This document shows positions 14,382 through 22,030 of a DNA stretch of 28,090 nucleotides, one piece after another (position 1 is the first letter of the stretch; every line of letters begins with the position of its first letter). The notes beneath the pieces are model-generated. The model saw only the letters and a program-made list of their open reading frames with translations. It ran no database searches and had not been told where the DNA came from. Source of the stretch: Nitrososphaera sp. (GTDB lineage Archaea; Thermoproteota; Nitrososphaeria; Nitrososphaerales; Nitrososphaeraceae). The stretch lies in the NCBI GenBank assembly GCA_022545875.1, contig JAKEIF010000271.1, positions 1 through 28,090 on the forward strand, given 5' to 3'. Position numbers and translations under genes: made by a program.

Positions 14382-16604
14382 TTGAACGGCTACAAGGGAC
14401 ACGCGCCATTTATCGATAATAGCGGCGCCGAGATAACGCAAGTACATCATGATCTGGAGGATATCGTGAATTGTGCGCTGTCAATCCTCCAGAGAATCAC
14501 CAGGTCACATGACCTATGTCTAGACAAGTGGGGTCCTTCAGCAGTCCTAGGCAGCCGCATTGTGAGAAATGCATTCGAGTCTGTGAATAACAGAGGAGCA
14601 AGGATTAGGCTGATCACAGAAGTCTCGAAAGAGAACCTTGTTTACTGTAAGGAATTCACTGCCTTCGCGGAGGTCCGGCACCTGCAGAAAGTGATGGGCA
14701 ACTTTTCTATCAGCGATGCGAAATGGTACACGGCTTCATCAGTCAGCGACAAGGACAAGCCTCCAAAGCGTCTGATAGTGAGCAATGTGCAAGAGATTGC
14801 TGAACAGCACCAGTACTTTTTCGAAACGCTATGGGACAAGGCCATACCCCTTGAAGCTAGAATAGTAGAGTTAGAACAGGGTCTCACTCCACAGCGAACG
14901 ACCATTGTTGAGAGCCCTGGCGAATTGGCGGGACACCTTAGGAGGTCGATTGAGTCTTCAAGCTGGCTCAACGTCTGCTCGCCGCTTGGAGACCTTGGCA
15001 GGGTTCATGAAATAGCCTCAGCGTCGCTGGAGGAAGTGCTGGAGAAACACGGCAATGGAAACCATCGGGGCTTGAAATGGATCGGGCACATTGACGTACA
15101 GGACTTGCCGCTAGTGAAACACTATCTTGAACTTGGAATGGAAATCAGGCACGCTAGCAGGGTGCTCCTGAACTTTCTAGTCACGGACAAAGAGTTCAAC
15201 TTTACAGTCTCAAACGTAGAACAGGGAGAAGCCACACCCAGCGTCTTGATGAGCAATGAACCGCCTTACATCAGGCAGTTCAACTCATTATTCACAGAAA
15301 TCTGGAGCTCGGGAATTGACGCAGAGGAGAGGATAAGACAGATTCTGGAGGGTCAGGAGCATGGAGATATCAATATTATCAGAAATCCCGGCGTTGCCCT
15401 TGACACGTACAAGCGGCTGATACGCAATGCGCAGCACGAGATCATGATATTATTTCCGTCAAAGAACTCCATAGAGAGGCAGTCTGAGGTCGGGATGGTT
15501 GACCTATTGAAGGAGAAATTGGCTCAAAGCCCAGATTCGCTAAAAATCAGGTTAATCGCTCCTTATCAGGCCATGAAAGGCGAAAGCGCGGACAATATCA
15601 TGAAAAGCGCGCTGACCGGGAAGAACAAAGGCATCAGCGTCAGGGCTATTGGAGAAATCCAGACAGGATACAAGGCGACGGTAGTGGTGACTGACGGCAA
15701 AGCCGCATTGATGATGGAACAGAAAAACGACCTCGCAGAGACTTTTGAGGATGCAATAGGGCTATCAACGTTTTCTGAAAGCAGGCCGGGCGTCATGTCA
15801 TACGCGTCGATTTTTGAAAGTCTGTGGAGCCAAACTGAACTCTATGACCAAGTAAAGCGCGCCAACGAACAGCTAGAGCTCGCTTACGAGCAGCTAGAAG
15901 AGCACGACAGACTGCAGAAAGAGTTTATCAACATAGCAGCTCATGAACTAAGGACGCCGGTCCAGCCGCTGCTTGGGATGGCAGACATTCTGATTATGGA
16001 GTCTGAGGGAACCGACAAGGTCGAGATAACAAAGGACGAGCTTGAATTAATTATCAGAAACGCCAAAAGGTTGGAGCGACTGTCATCTGACATTCTGCAG
16101 GTCACAAGAATCGAATCCAACAAACTAGAATTGCAGAAAGAAATAACAAATCAAAACGACGAGATAAGAAATGTTATAGTGGATGTCAAGAAAAGTATTG
16201 CATCATCTGGAAGGAAGATAGAGATTCGCTTTGATCCAAAAGCTGAACCTATACAGGTACTCGCTGACAGGTCTCGGATCTCTGAAGTGCTTTCTAATCT
16301 GATTGACAATGCGACAAAGTTCACAAGCGAAGGCAGCATCGTGGTCACATCCGGGCTTTTGGGAACGGCTGGCCAGTCCAGGCGCGGGGCTTTCGTCAAG
16401 GTCATTGACTGCGGCCGCGGCATTGACCCAGAAATCTATCCAAGACTATTCACAAAATTTGCAACAAAATCCGATAAAGGTACGGGCCTCGGTTTGTACA
16501 TTTCAAAGTCTATCATACAGGCCCACGGGGGCAGGATCTGGGCGGAGAATAACGTTGAACGCAGAGGTGCGACTTTTGCGTTTACGCTTCCTCTAGCTGC
16601 GTAA
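14382..16604 (+). CDS. Sensor histidine kinase with three tandem sensor repeats
   Basis: 740 residues from TTG 14382. There is no membrane helix, so it is cytoplasmic. Three related units of about 150 residues (about 15-168, 175-325 and 330-485) form the sensor. Each opens with a helix pair (such as LDTYKRLIRNAQHEIMILFPS) and closes with an F-x-[ST]-L-W-like helix: FFETLWDKAIPLEARI, FNSLFTEIWSSGIDAEERI, YASIFESLWSQTELYDQV. A coiled coil (490-513) leads to HisKA with AAHELRTPVQP (His521), then HATPase_c with Asn643, DCGRG (676-680) and GTGLGL (700-705). All catalytic boxes are intact. A TATA (ACTTATATT, 14343-14351) points to ATG 14372, which is one base out of register and stops after 15 codons. 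So either TTG 14382 is used, or the TTTT at 14380-14383 carries an extra base. Confidence 0.92.
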   Translation: MNGYKGHAPFIDNSGAEITQVHHDLEDIVNCALSILQRITRSHDLCLDKWGPSAVLGSRIVRNAFESVNNRGARIRLITEVSKENLVYCKEFTAFAEVRHLQKVMGNFSISDAKWYTASSVSDKDKPPKRLIVSNVQEIAEQHQYFFETLWDKAIPLEARIVELEQGLTPQRTTIVESPGELAGHLRRSIESSSWLNVCSPLGDLGRVHEIASASLEEVLEKHGNGNHRGLKWIGHIDVQDLPLVKHYLELGMEIRHASRVLLNFLVTDKEFNFTVSNVEQGEATPSVLMSNEPPYIRQFNSLFTEIWSSGIDAEERIRQILEGQEHGDINIIRNPGVALDTYKRLIRNAQHEIMILFPSKNSIERQSEVGMVDLLKEKLAQSPDSLKIRLIAPYQAMKGESADNIMKSALTGKNKGISVRAIGEIQTGYKATVVVTDGKAALMMEQKNDLAETFEDAIGLSTFSESRPGVMSYASIFESLWSQTELYDQVKRANEQLELAYEQLEEHDRLQKEFINIAAHELRTPVQPLLGMADILIMESEGTDKVEITKDELELIIRNAKRLERLSSDILQVTRIESNKLELQKEITNQNDEIRNVIVDVKKSIASSGRKIEIRFDPKAEPIQVLADRSRISEVLSNLIDNATKFTSEGSIVVTSGLLGTAGQSRRGAFVKVIDCGRGIDPEIYPRLFTKFATKSDKGTGLGLYISKSIIQAHGGRIWAENNVERRGATFAFTLPLAA

Positions 16605-16670
16605 TCGCACTATGAAATGCCATTATTTTGTGATATTATCATTCCAATAAATCCTGCCATGCGATAAGGA

Positions 16671-16678
16671 TAATAAGA
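16671..16678 (+). promoter_or_regulatory. TATA box of the small membrane protein at 16701
   Basis: TAATAAGA is centred about 27 bases before ATG 16701. Confidence 0.5.
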
Positions 16679-16700
16679 TTCAGGCAAGACTCGGTTTGAT

Positions 16701-16841
16701 ATGGCGGACTCCATGTTCATGTTCTACGTCACTGCGGGAATATTCGCATTCCTGGTGGCAGTACTGTTCGGAGCGAGAGGAAAAAGGTACAGCGCAGGCT
16801 ACACCCCGGCGGAAGGTCACACAAGCGCGGCTCACGAGTGA
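16701..16841 (+). CDS. Small single-helix membrane protein
   Basis: 46 residues, MADSMFMFYVTAGIFAFLVA and onward. One hydrophobic helix (about 5-24) is followed by a basic turn (GARGKRYS) and a short hydrophilic tail, AGYTPAEGHTSAAHE. A TATA element at 16671-16678 gives leaderless transcription from the ATG, which supports it as a real gene despite its size. It is convergent with the Cas4-like gene (12-base gap between stops). No family recognised. Confidence 0.6.
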   Translation: MADSMFMFYVTAGIFAFLVAVLFGARGKRYSAGYTPAEGHTSAAHE

Positions 16842-16853
16842 CGAGCGCCACAC

Positions 16854-17510
16854 TCAATTTTTCTTGCTCTTGCCAAACAGTTCTGCAATCAGGTCGCCAC
16901 CTTTTTCCTCTTTCTCTCGAACCGCATAGCATCGCTCATAATACCTGCAGCGCTGGCATAGTTCCGACGGCTCGACTATCGGAGTCTTGCCTTCCTTTAG
17001 CAAAGTACTTAGAACCCGGGCCCTCCTGACAATCTCTTCAAACATCCTGTTGTTTTTGGAAAGTGAAAACTCTACGGATTTGCCGTCGCCATTGACGTAT
17101 ATGAGGAACCCTTCGTCCTTCTTGAATGCGAATAGGCATGCGTTAAGGTACAGCATGTGCCTAGGTTTTGGCACTTCTGGCAGCTCAGAAACGACTTCAA
17201 ATCTGACCACAAACTCTTCTGCGATTATGATGTCTGCATTCGCTTCAATTGATAAGGCATCGACCTTGTATTCGCTATGCAGGTTCCCAAGGGCGTGCCT
17301 AAAGCCATTGCTTAGCATCGCGAGATTCTTTTGCTCCCCAGTCGGCTTCAGAGGATCTCGGCGGTCATAGTAAGCAAGTCTAGTGCATGTCGAGGCCTCA
17401 GCAGCGTGAATCCTGTCACTGTTGGATTTGTCGATCTTGAGGCCCAGATCGTCATGTATTTTGTCAAATGACTTTTCTATCGTATCGCGCAGATTTCTTG
17501 CTCCAAGCAT
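16854..17510 (-). CDS. Cas4-like PD-(D/E)XK family protein with Fe-S cysteines
   Basis: 218 residues. An N-terminal STCTRLAYYDRRDP (Cys42) and a C-terminal CQRCRYYERC (Cys185, 188, 194) make the 1+3 Cys set that holds a 4Fe-4S cluster in Cas4/AddB-type nucleases. Between them, GNLHSEY supplies a motif I-like His and ANADIII an Asp. The position of the catalytic E-x-K reads RFEVVSEL, so the Lys appears to be Val, and the usual Q-x-x-x-Y becomes MLYLNACL. Nuclease activity is therefore uncertain. No CRISPR array or other cas gene is in the window, so this is a stand-alone relative, perhaps for DNA repair. A TATA element (GATATATAC on the minus strand, about 17538-17546) precedes ATG 17510. Confidence 0.75.
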   Translation of the reverse strand: MLGARNLRDTIEKSFDKIHDDLGLKIDKSNSDRIHAAEASTCTRLAYYDRRDPLKPTGEQKNLAMLSNGFRHALGNLHSEYKVDALSIEANADIIIAEEFVVRFEVVSELPEVPKPRHMLYLNACLFAFKKDEGFLIYVNGDGKSVEFSLSKNNRMFEEIVRRARVLSTLLKEGKTPIVEPSELCQRCRYYERCYAVREKEEKGGDLIAELFGKSKKN

Positions 17511-17556
17511 AGGGCTTGACTACTATTTTGCAGAGCGGTATATATCTTGAATCTGA

Positions 17557-18816
17557 CTAGAAGCCGGCCTTTATTGGATCGTCTGGTTTCAAGAGTTCCC
17601 GCAGGAGCGTGGTGGCATACGAGCCTTTTGGCAACTTGAACGACATCACAAGCTGTGGCGCCGTTCGGTATTCAAATTCAGCGCACCAGAGCGGCGCCTG
17701 TCTGAAACCGCCCTGCTGGCTGAGCTCCTGCATCTCCTTGATGTGAAAATCCTTAGGAGTAATACCTTCTTCTTCGAGTATGGTCTTTGTAATATCTTCA
17801 AACCGTCCCTTGCCAGGTTGAAATGTATAGCCAGCCATCCGGACTGCAGGGACAGCTCTCTGTCCGCTAGCAAGGTTTTCGAACTTTACTATTCTGCCAA
17901 ATGTGGATTCCCCTTCCATCTCAAAGCAAAGATCGCCACGCTCAGGCCGAATTAGATCTGCGCCGCTCAAAACCGCTTTGCTCAGACACTTATTGAATAC
18001 GAATGACTGGTAGGCCTGGACGAACAACCTCCGGATTGTGATCGGGACTGCCCTAAGCGCCGACACCGCATTTTTGCCTGCCACAATCGCTGACATTAGC
18101 TGTCGCTCGATGTCCATCCCGCGCGGAAGTTCTCTGACAAGCTGCCGATAATTCGATGGGTCTGAGCTCCTTTCCCGGATTTCCCTGCTCATCGGAGTGT
18201 CATATTCCGTCGTATATGATAACAAGAGATCGACTGCCCTATCGAAATTCCGCCTGATAATCTCCCTTCCCACAAGGTGTGTCACGAGCCTTTCGCTCCC
18301 GAATCTCTGCAGCCCGTAAAAATTGCCAATCTTGCTTATCTCTGGTACGAAATCTACAAGGTCTAAAGCTCTCGGCCCATAGATGGTTATCTCAAATTTG
18401 TTCCCAGCAAGGAACGCCTTGTCCAGAGGCTTGCGGGTAAACCCTCTAAGAGATAGCACCGTATGCGCAGTCTTGAGCTCTTTGGGGGGGTCAAGCAGTA
18501 CCCTTTCAGAGCCGGCAAACTGTTTCGTGGACGCCTTTGCGTCTTTTATGCCCATAACTCGAAGGTTAAGATGGAACTTTTGGGCAATTTCAAACAGGGC
18601 GTGGTTGGAGTCGACACCCTCCTTTTCGAGCAAGAAAAGAGGATATCGATGCTGATCATCAAATGAACTAGACAGGTCGCGTGCAAGCGAGTCTGCAACT
18701 ACCTCTGATACCTTAAAGCCTTCGTTCCGCTGTTTAATGGAACCGCCTATTCCGCGAGACTTGGTACAGTAGCACCCGATCCCTGCCATCAGGTCTATCG
18801 GAGGAACATCCGCCAT
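17557..18816 (-). CDS. truD: tRNA pseudouridine synthase D
   Basis: 419 residues. It makes pseudouridine in tRNA (position 13 in bacteria; archaeal and eukaryotic relatives of this Pus7 family have wider targets). Catalytic Asp92 lies in GIKDAKASTKQ (89-99). Other family marks are GGSIKQRNEGFKVSEV, NFYGLQRFGSERLVTHLVGREI and RRLFVQAYQSFVFNKCLS, followed by the insertion-domain region and a C-terminal PLWCAEFEYRTAPQLVMSFKLPKGSYATTLLRELLK. ATG 18816 gives the expected full length. It follows eL13 by nine bases on the same strand, so the two are probably cotranscribed translation genes. Confidence 0.95.
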   Translation of the reverse strand: MADVPPIDLMAGIGCYCTKSRGIGGSIKQRNEGFKVSEVVADSLARDLSSSFDDQHRYPLFLLEKEGVDSNHALFEIAQKFHLNLRVMGIKDAKASTKQFAGSERVLLDPPKELKTAHTVLSLRGFTRKPLDKAFLAGNKFEITIYGPRALDLVDFVPEISKIGNFYGLQRFGSERLVTHLVGREIIRRNFDRAVDLLLSYTTEYDTPMSREIRERSSDPSNYRQLVRELPRGMDIERQLMSAIVAGKNAVSALRAVPITIRRLFVQAYQSFVFNKCLSKAVLSGADLIRPERGDLCFEMEGESTFGRIVKFENLASGQRAVPAVRMAGYTFQPGKGRFEDITKTILEEEGITPKDFHIKEMQELSQQGGFRQAPLWCAEFEYRTAPQLVMSFKLPKGSYATTLLRELLKPDDPIKAGF

Positions 18817-18825
18817 TGCTAGAGT

Positions 18826-19119
18826 CTATTTCTTGCGCTTTTTCTGCTTCTTCTTGGTGGACTTTTTCTTGGTAGGCTTTCTTGTCGCTTTCCGCTTCGC
18901 GGGCGGCTCGGCCTTTTTCTTTTCCCCTTTCCTTGATTCCTTTACTGACTTGGCGATGCCCTTTAATTGTTCGACGTTTGCATCATACCGCGTATCCCTC
19001 CAGACATCGGTAGGTACGCCATGCTTTCTCGCGGTCCTAGCATCGAGCCCCGCTTCCTTCAGTTCCGCCATTGAGAATCCCCTGCCCGGCCTTTCTCCGT
19101 CCTTAACAGTTGCTTGCAT
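18826..19119 (-). CDS. rpl13e: Ribosomal protein eL13 (L13e)
   Basis: 97 residues from ATG 19119. The core GERPGRGFSMAELKEAGLDARTARKHGVPTDVWRDTRYDANVEQLKG is the archaeal and eukaryotic eL13 signature, a large-subunit protein absent from bacteria. The last ~38 residues are an unusually Lys/Arg-rich tail, probably disordered and rRNA-binding. The longer frame up to 19398 is rejected. A TATA element (GTTTTATTAT on the minus strand, 19141-19150) is centred 27 bases before this ATG, and the family starts close to this point. It is divergent from the TrxR-like gene and followed by truD. Confidence 0.88.
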   Translation of the reverse strand: MQATVKDGERPGRGFSMAELKEAGLDARTARKHGVPTDVWRDTRYDANVEQLKGIAKSVKESRKGEKKKAEPPAKRKATRKPTKKKSTKKKQKKRKK

Positions 19120-19140
19120 GCCTATCGTACCAAAATGTCC

Positions 19141-19192
19141 ATAATAAAACTGATTACTCGGATGTGGTTTTCCAGCGTGCACTGCTTTATAG
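19141..19192. promoter_or_regulatory. Divergent promoters of eL13 and the TrxR-like gene
   Basis: The minus-strand TATA (19141-19150) is about 27 bases from ATG 19119. The plus-strand TATA (CTTTATAG, 19185-19192) is about 25 bases before GTG 19213. Both predict leaderless messages and decide the starts of the two genes. Confidence 0.55.
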
Positions 19193-19212
19193 TATTCAGA
19201 GCCTTGATTTCT

Positions 19213-20187
19213 GTGACAAGGGCAGGCAGCCTGCTTGAAGAAAAGAGAAGGATTGATGGCAGAACGGCCTTCGACGTCGCGATTATTGGCGCGGGATACG
19301 CCGGCCTTGCCTGTGCATTGGTACTTGGGCGGCACCTTGTCTCTACCGTGATCTTTGACGGAGGCAAGACCAGAAACGCCAGAACAAAGCGCATACATGG
19401 CTACCTTGGGTTTGAAAATACTTCGCCGGGAGCGCTGCTCAGCCGAGGCTGGTCTGATGTGTTACAGTACAGCTCCGTAGCGGTGATCAAAGACAAAGTT
19501 ACGAGCCTACAGAGTAGAAATTCGCAGTTCTTCATAAGTTCGGGACGAAGAAAATTTTCTGTCAAGTTTGTCCTAATAGCGACCGGGGTCCTAGACATAA
19601 AGCCAAAAATAAACGGGTTTGAGAAATTTGATGGGGATGGTGCGTGGCACTGTCCTTATTGCGACGGGCATGAGGCGGAGGGCAAGAGACTGGCCATCAT
19701 AGTATCCGGAAAAAAACCGATGGCCTATGTAAAAGAGTTTCTGGGCTGGACAATGGATATCACCGTCTTTCCGTCTCGGGTAAGGTTGAGCTCCCGAGAA
19801 AGAGAGCAGGCCGCCACCCTTGGGATCAGAATCGTAGACGATGCCATAACCCGGATTGCGGGGCGCACGGGAAATTTTCCCAAGAAATTGTTTGGAAAAA
19901 AAGATACCTATGCCGCAGACGTGATATTTTATAGATTGGGATACAAGGTTCAGACGCGCTTGGCTGAGCAACTCGGCTGTGTGCTCAAAGAGGGATACGT
20001 GAAGGTTGATGGTCACCAACAGACATCTGTAGAAAAAGTATTCGCCGCCGGAGACATTGACACTGACAGGCATTACGCGGTCTTGGCAGCCGCATCAGGC
20101 GCCCGGGCCGCGATCGCCATGTACGAGGGACTGCTGAGCGAAGCAGTCAGGGGAAAGATCAAACGTCATAAATCCCATCAAGATTGA
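19213..20187 (+). CDS. Thioredoxin-reductase-like FAD/NAD(P) oxidoreductase
   Basis: 324 residues from GTG 19213. The FAD-binding motif AFDVAIIGAGYAGLACAL lies near the N-terminus. The redox pair is HCPYCDGHE (Cys147/Cys150). The second nucleotide-binding region RLAIIVSGKKPMAYVKEF is a degenerate GxGxxA. The FAD C-terminal motif is KVFAAGDIDTD. The HCPYCDG form and the poor NAD(P) motif place it in the TrxR-like group often annotated only as NAD(P)/FAD-dependent oxidoreductase, rather than classical TrxB. It would transfer electrons between a nucleotide or oxygen and a small thiol or protein disulfide. The longer frame from ATG 19114 overlaps eL13 and lacks family similarity. A small membrane gene follows eight bases after the stop. 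Confidence 0.87.
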   Translation: MTRAGSLLEEKRRIDGRTAFDVAIIGAGYAGLACALVLGRHLVSTVIFDGGKTRNARTKRIHGYLGFENTSPGALLSRGWSDVLQYSSVAVIKDKVTSLQSRNSQFFISSGRRKFSVKFVLIATGVLDIKPKINGFEKFDGDGAWHCPYCDGHEAEGKRLAIIVSGKKPMAYVKEFLGWTMDITVFPSRVRLSSREREQAATLGIRIVDDAITRIAGRTGNFPKKLFGKKDTYAADVIFYRLGYKVQTRLAEQLGCVLKEGYVKVDGHQQTSVEKVFAAGDIDTDRHYAVLAAASGARAAIAMYEGLLSEAVRGKIKRHKSHQD

Positions 20188-20195
20188 TTAATTCC

Positions 20196-20321
20196 ATGGA
20201 AGGACCGCCGCTGTGGGTATGGGCGTTAATAATAGGCGCCGTCATTGCAGCCAAGTTTGCCCTGAGGTGGTCGAGGATCAGAAGGCTATCGAGGTTGCTA
20301 AGCAGAAAGAGCAGTAGCTAA
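20196..20321 (+). CDS. Small single-helix membrane protein with basic tail
   Basis: 41 residues. The acidic/proline start MEGPP leads into one helix (LWVWALIIGAVIAAKFAL, about 6-23), then a strongly basic tail RWSRIRRLSRLLSRKSSS. A TATA-like CATAAATC (20167-20174) inside the end of the preceding gene is about 26 bases before ATG 20196. The charge layout fits a type-I orientation with the tail in the cytoplasm. No family recognised. Confidence 0.55.
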   Translation: MEGPPLWVWALIIGAVIAAKFALRWSRIRRLSRLLSRKSSS

Positions 20322-20374
20322 CTTATTCTAGAAATTGCTAAAGCGGTTTTATAATATGCTATTTGAAAATTACT

Positions 20375-20632
20375 ATGGCTGAAGTCATTCCAACCGATAG
20401 GCAATATCCAAAGCTTTCCAAGGCGACCTCGGGATATCTGGAGATCGAGTTGTTCAAGAACGCAGATTTGCATACAGGATACTTTTGCTACAATTGTGCC
20501 TATTTCATCAAGGACCACCATTGTGCAATTGTAGAGGATACCGGTCCGGATGTCAATGCAGTTGAATCAGGAGTCATTGAGCCGCACGGGCTTTGCACCC
20601 TCTGGGATCCAAACGAAAAGGAGACGCGCTAA
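20375..20632 (+). CDS. Four-Cys HiPIP-like small protein, copy 1
   Basis: 85 residues from ATG 20375; a TATA (TTTATAAT, 20348-20355) is about 24 bases upstream. The core GYFCYNCAYFIKDHHCAIV, then PHGLCTLWDP, holds Cys38, Cys41, Cys50 and Cys74 in a C-x2-C-x8-C-x23-C pattern. This resembles high-potential iron-sulfur proteins (C-x2-C-x8-17-C-x10-18-C, with an aromatic just after the last Cys), although the last spacing is longer. An Fe-S or zinc site is likely, and electron carriage is inferred. There is no signal peptide. Two bases separate the stop from copy 2, which has GGAG upstream of its ATG, so the pair forms an operon. Confidence 0.7.
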   Translation: MAEVIPTDRQYPKLSKATSGYLEIELFKNADLHTGYFCYNCAYFIKDHHCAIVEDTGPDVNAVESGVIEPHGLCTLWDPNEKETR

Positions 20633-20633
20633 A

Positions 20634-21005
20634 ATGACAGACATTGGCCAAAAAATAAAAGAAGCGGCAGGCGCCGTAGACAACCTCACAAAATTCAAGA
20701 AAAGAAGCAAGCTTCAGGCATCGTACATTGAATATGACAAGTTTTCAGATTCGAACCTTCATGAAGGATACTTTTGCTACAACTGCATATACTGGATGAA
20801 CCAGGGCGGCGGCAAGTGCATGCTTGTAGAAAACGAGGGGCAGGATGTCATGGGAAAAGCCTCTGAAGTGATCGCACCACACGGGTGCTGCGGGGCTTAT
20901 GAGGCAAACTATGATAAGCTACATGATACACGCACTCCAAGCGAAGGACTAGCTGTGGATGCAGAAAAGAACAAGGAAAGAATCACTACCGCAGACGTTG
21001 TGTGA
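20634..21005 (+). CDS. Four-Cys HiPIP-like small protein, copy 2
   Basis: 123 residues from ATG 20634. It is a clear paralog of the preceding protein: GYFCYNCIYWMNQGGGKCMLVENEGQDV and APHGCCGAYE align with that protein's core, with Cys48, Cys51, Cys62 and Cys85/86. It has an extra charged N-terminal region (1-30) and a C-terminal extension of about 35 charged residues. The last Cys is doubled (CC), giving C-x2-C-x10-C-x22-C. The ribosome site GGAG (20620-20623) supports the start. Probably a partner or alternate redox state of copy 1. Known only as a pattern; function is inferred. Confidence 0.7.
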   Translation: MTDIGQKIKEAAGAVDNLTKFKKRSKLQASYIEYDKFSDSNLHEGYFCYNCIYWMNQGGGKCMLVENEGQDVMGKASEVIAPHGCCGAYEANYDKLHDTRTPSEGLAVDAEKNKERITTADVV

Positions 21006-21035
21006 GTTCATATAGCTGCCCCGTGATGCAACGCC

Positions 21036-21437
21036 GTGGGATATTGGCTTTTCAAGCAGGAGCCTTCATCTTATAGCTATTCCCAGCTGGAAGCCGACGG
21101 GAGAACTAGATGGGACGGAGTGACAAACAACCTTGCGCTCAAACATCTGCGCAGTGTAAACAAGGGAGACAAGGCGTTTTTTTACCATACTGGTGACGAG
21201 AAGAGCATTGTGGGATTAATGGAGATCGCATCCATGCCGTACGCAGATCCCAGAGACGATGCGCTGACAGTCGTTGACGTTATGCCGTCATCGAAACTGC
21301 CAAGAGCCGTTAGTTTACACATGATAAAGTCAGACAAGTCATTCTCCGAATGGGAGCTCGTAAAGATATCGAGGCTTTCCGTTATGCCCGTACCCGAGCC
21401 GCTTTGGAAAAAGATCTTGAAAATGTCCGGAATGTGA
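21036..21437 (+). CDS. EVE-domain protein
   Basis: 133 residues from GTG 21036. It opens YWLFKQEPSSYSYSQLEADG, contains TRWDGVTNNLALKHLRSVNKGDKAFFYHTGDEKSIVGLMEIAS, and ends EWELVKISRLSVMPVPEPLWKKILKMSGM, all standard for EVE (PUA-like) domains. These bind modified nucleic-acid bases, and some family members act with restriction or defence systems, but no such genes are near here. A TATA-like CATATAGC (21009-21016) is about 26 bases before the GTG. Only 30 bases follow the end of the preceding gene, so readthrough from the HiPIP-like pair is also possible. Confidence 0.92.
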   Translation: MGYWLFKQEPSSYSYSQLEADGRTRWDGVTNNLALKHLRSVNKGDKAFFYHTGDEKSIVGLMEIASMPYADPRDDALTVVDVMPSSKLPRAVSLHMIKSDKSFSEWELVKISRLSVMPVPEPLWKKILKMSGM

Positions 21438-21497
21438 ATGAATATAGCAGAAGCTTGTGACGCTTTGCAATTAACCCGGGGATGACAATTACGCTGG

Positions 21498-21989
21498 ATG
21501 TCAGATAAGCTCAAAGACATCAAGGATACAGCCTCTGATGCCGTAGAAATCATTCGTGAGCTGGGAACTCCGGAGGTCCAAGCTTCACTCGAGAATATCA
21601 GGGAAACAGCCAAAATAGCCAAAGAGCTGGTTGACTCATTGAAAGACCCTGCAATAGTCGCCAATATCGAAAATGTCCGCAAGACCGCAGAGTCTTTCGA
21701 AAAGTCCAGCGCTCGAATGGAGACGACCGTGGCTGAGCTAAAAAGCTCTGGCCTACTCAATGAGGTAAAGGGCGCGGTAGGTTCCGCCAGAACGGCAATG
21801 GACTCATTCGGCCAGGGCAAGGGCATGGGCGATACAATGGATGCGTTGAAAGAAATGCTGCGTTCTATGTCAGAGCTTATTGAAGAGGTAAAACTCACCG
21901 TTGCGTCTTCCCATACAAAGGACATTGTCAAAAACGTGGAAGCGTCTGTCAGAGACACACGCGAAATATTTTCGCAAGAGTCAAAGTAG
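21498..21989 (+). CDS. Helical-repeat coiled-coil protein, copy 1
   Basis: 163 residues, almost wholly helical and charged, with no membrane helix or Cys. It contains repeated units: LGTPEVQASLENIRETAKIAKEL, LKDPAIVANIENVRKTAESFEK, LKSSGLLNEVKGAVGSARTAMDSF. Each is about 24 residues with a Gly/Pro turn, then a [LI]-x-x-[IV] helix ending in Ala/Thr pairs. The next gene encodes a related protein with the same SARMxxTV segment. They may form filaments or membrane-associated coiled coils. No named family recognised. The codon pattern and strand match the neighbouring genes. Confidence 0.7.
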   Translation: MSDKLKDIKDTASDAVEIIRELGTPEVQASLENIRETAKIAKELVDSLKDPAIVANIENVRKTAESFEKSSARMETTVAELKSSGLLNEVKGAVGSARTAMDSFGQGKGMGDTMDALKEMLRSMSELIEEVKLTVASSHTKDIVKNVEASVRDTREIFSQESK

Positions 21990-22030
21990 CACGGCTCTTC
22001 TTTTATAGAATGACATCGTGTATGTTAATG

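Noticed and set aside
16854..17510. CRISPR-Cas locus suggested by the Cas4-like protein
   Set aside because: No direct repeats with regular spacers and no other cas genes are visible anywhere in the window.
19120..19398. Longer N-terminus for eL13 on the minus strand
   Set aside because: The extra residues have no L13e similarity, and they lie upstream of the TATA that fits ATG 19119.
21182..21958. 258-residue antisense ORF across the EVE and helical-repeat genes
   Set aside because: It is a Ser/Ile-rich mirror of amphipathic helices on the other strand and crosses two better-supported genes.
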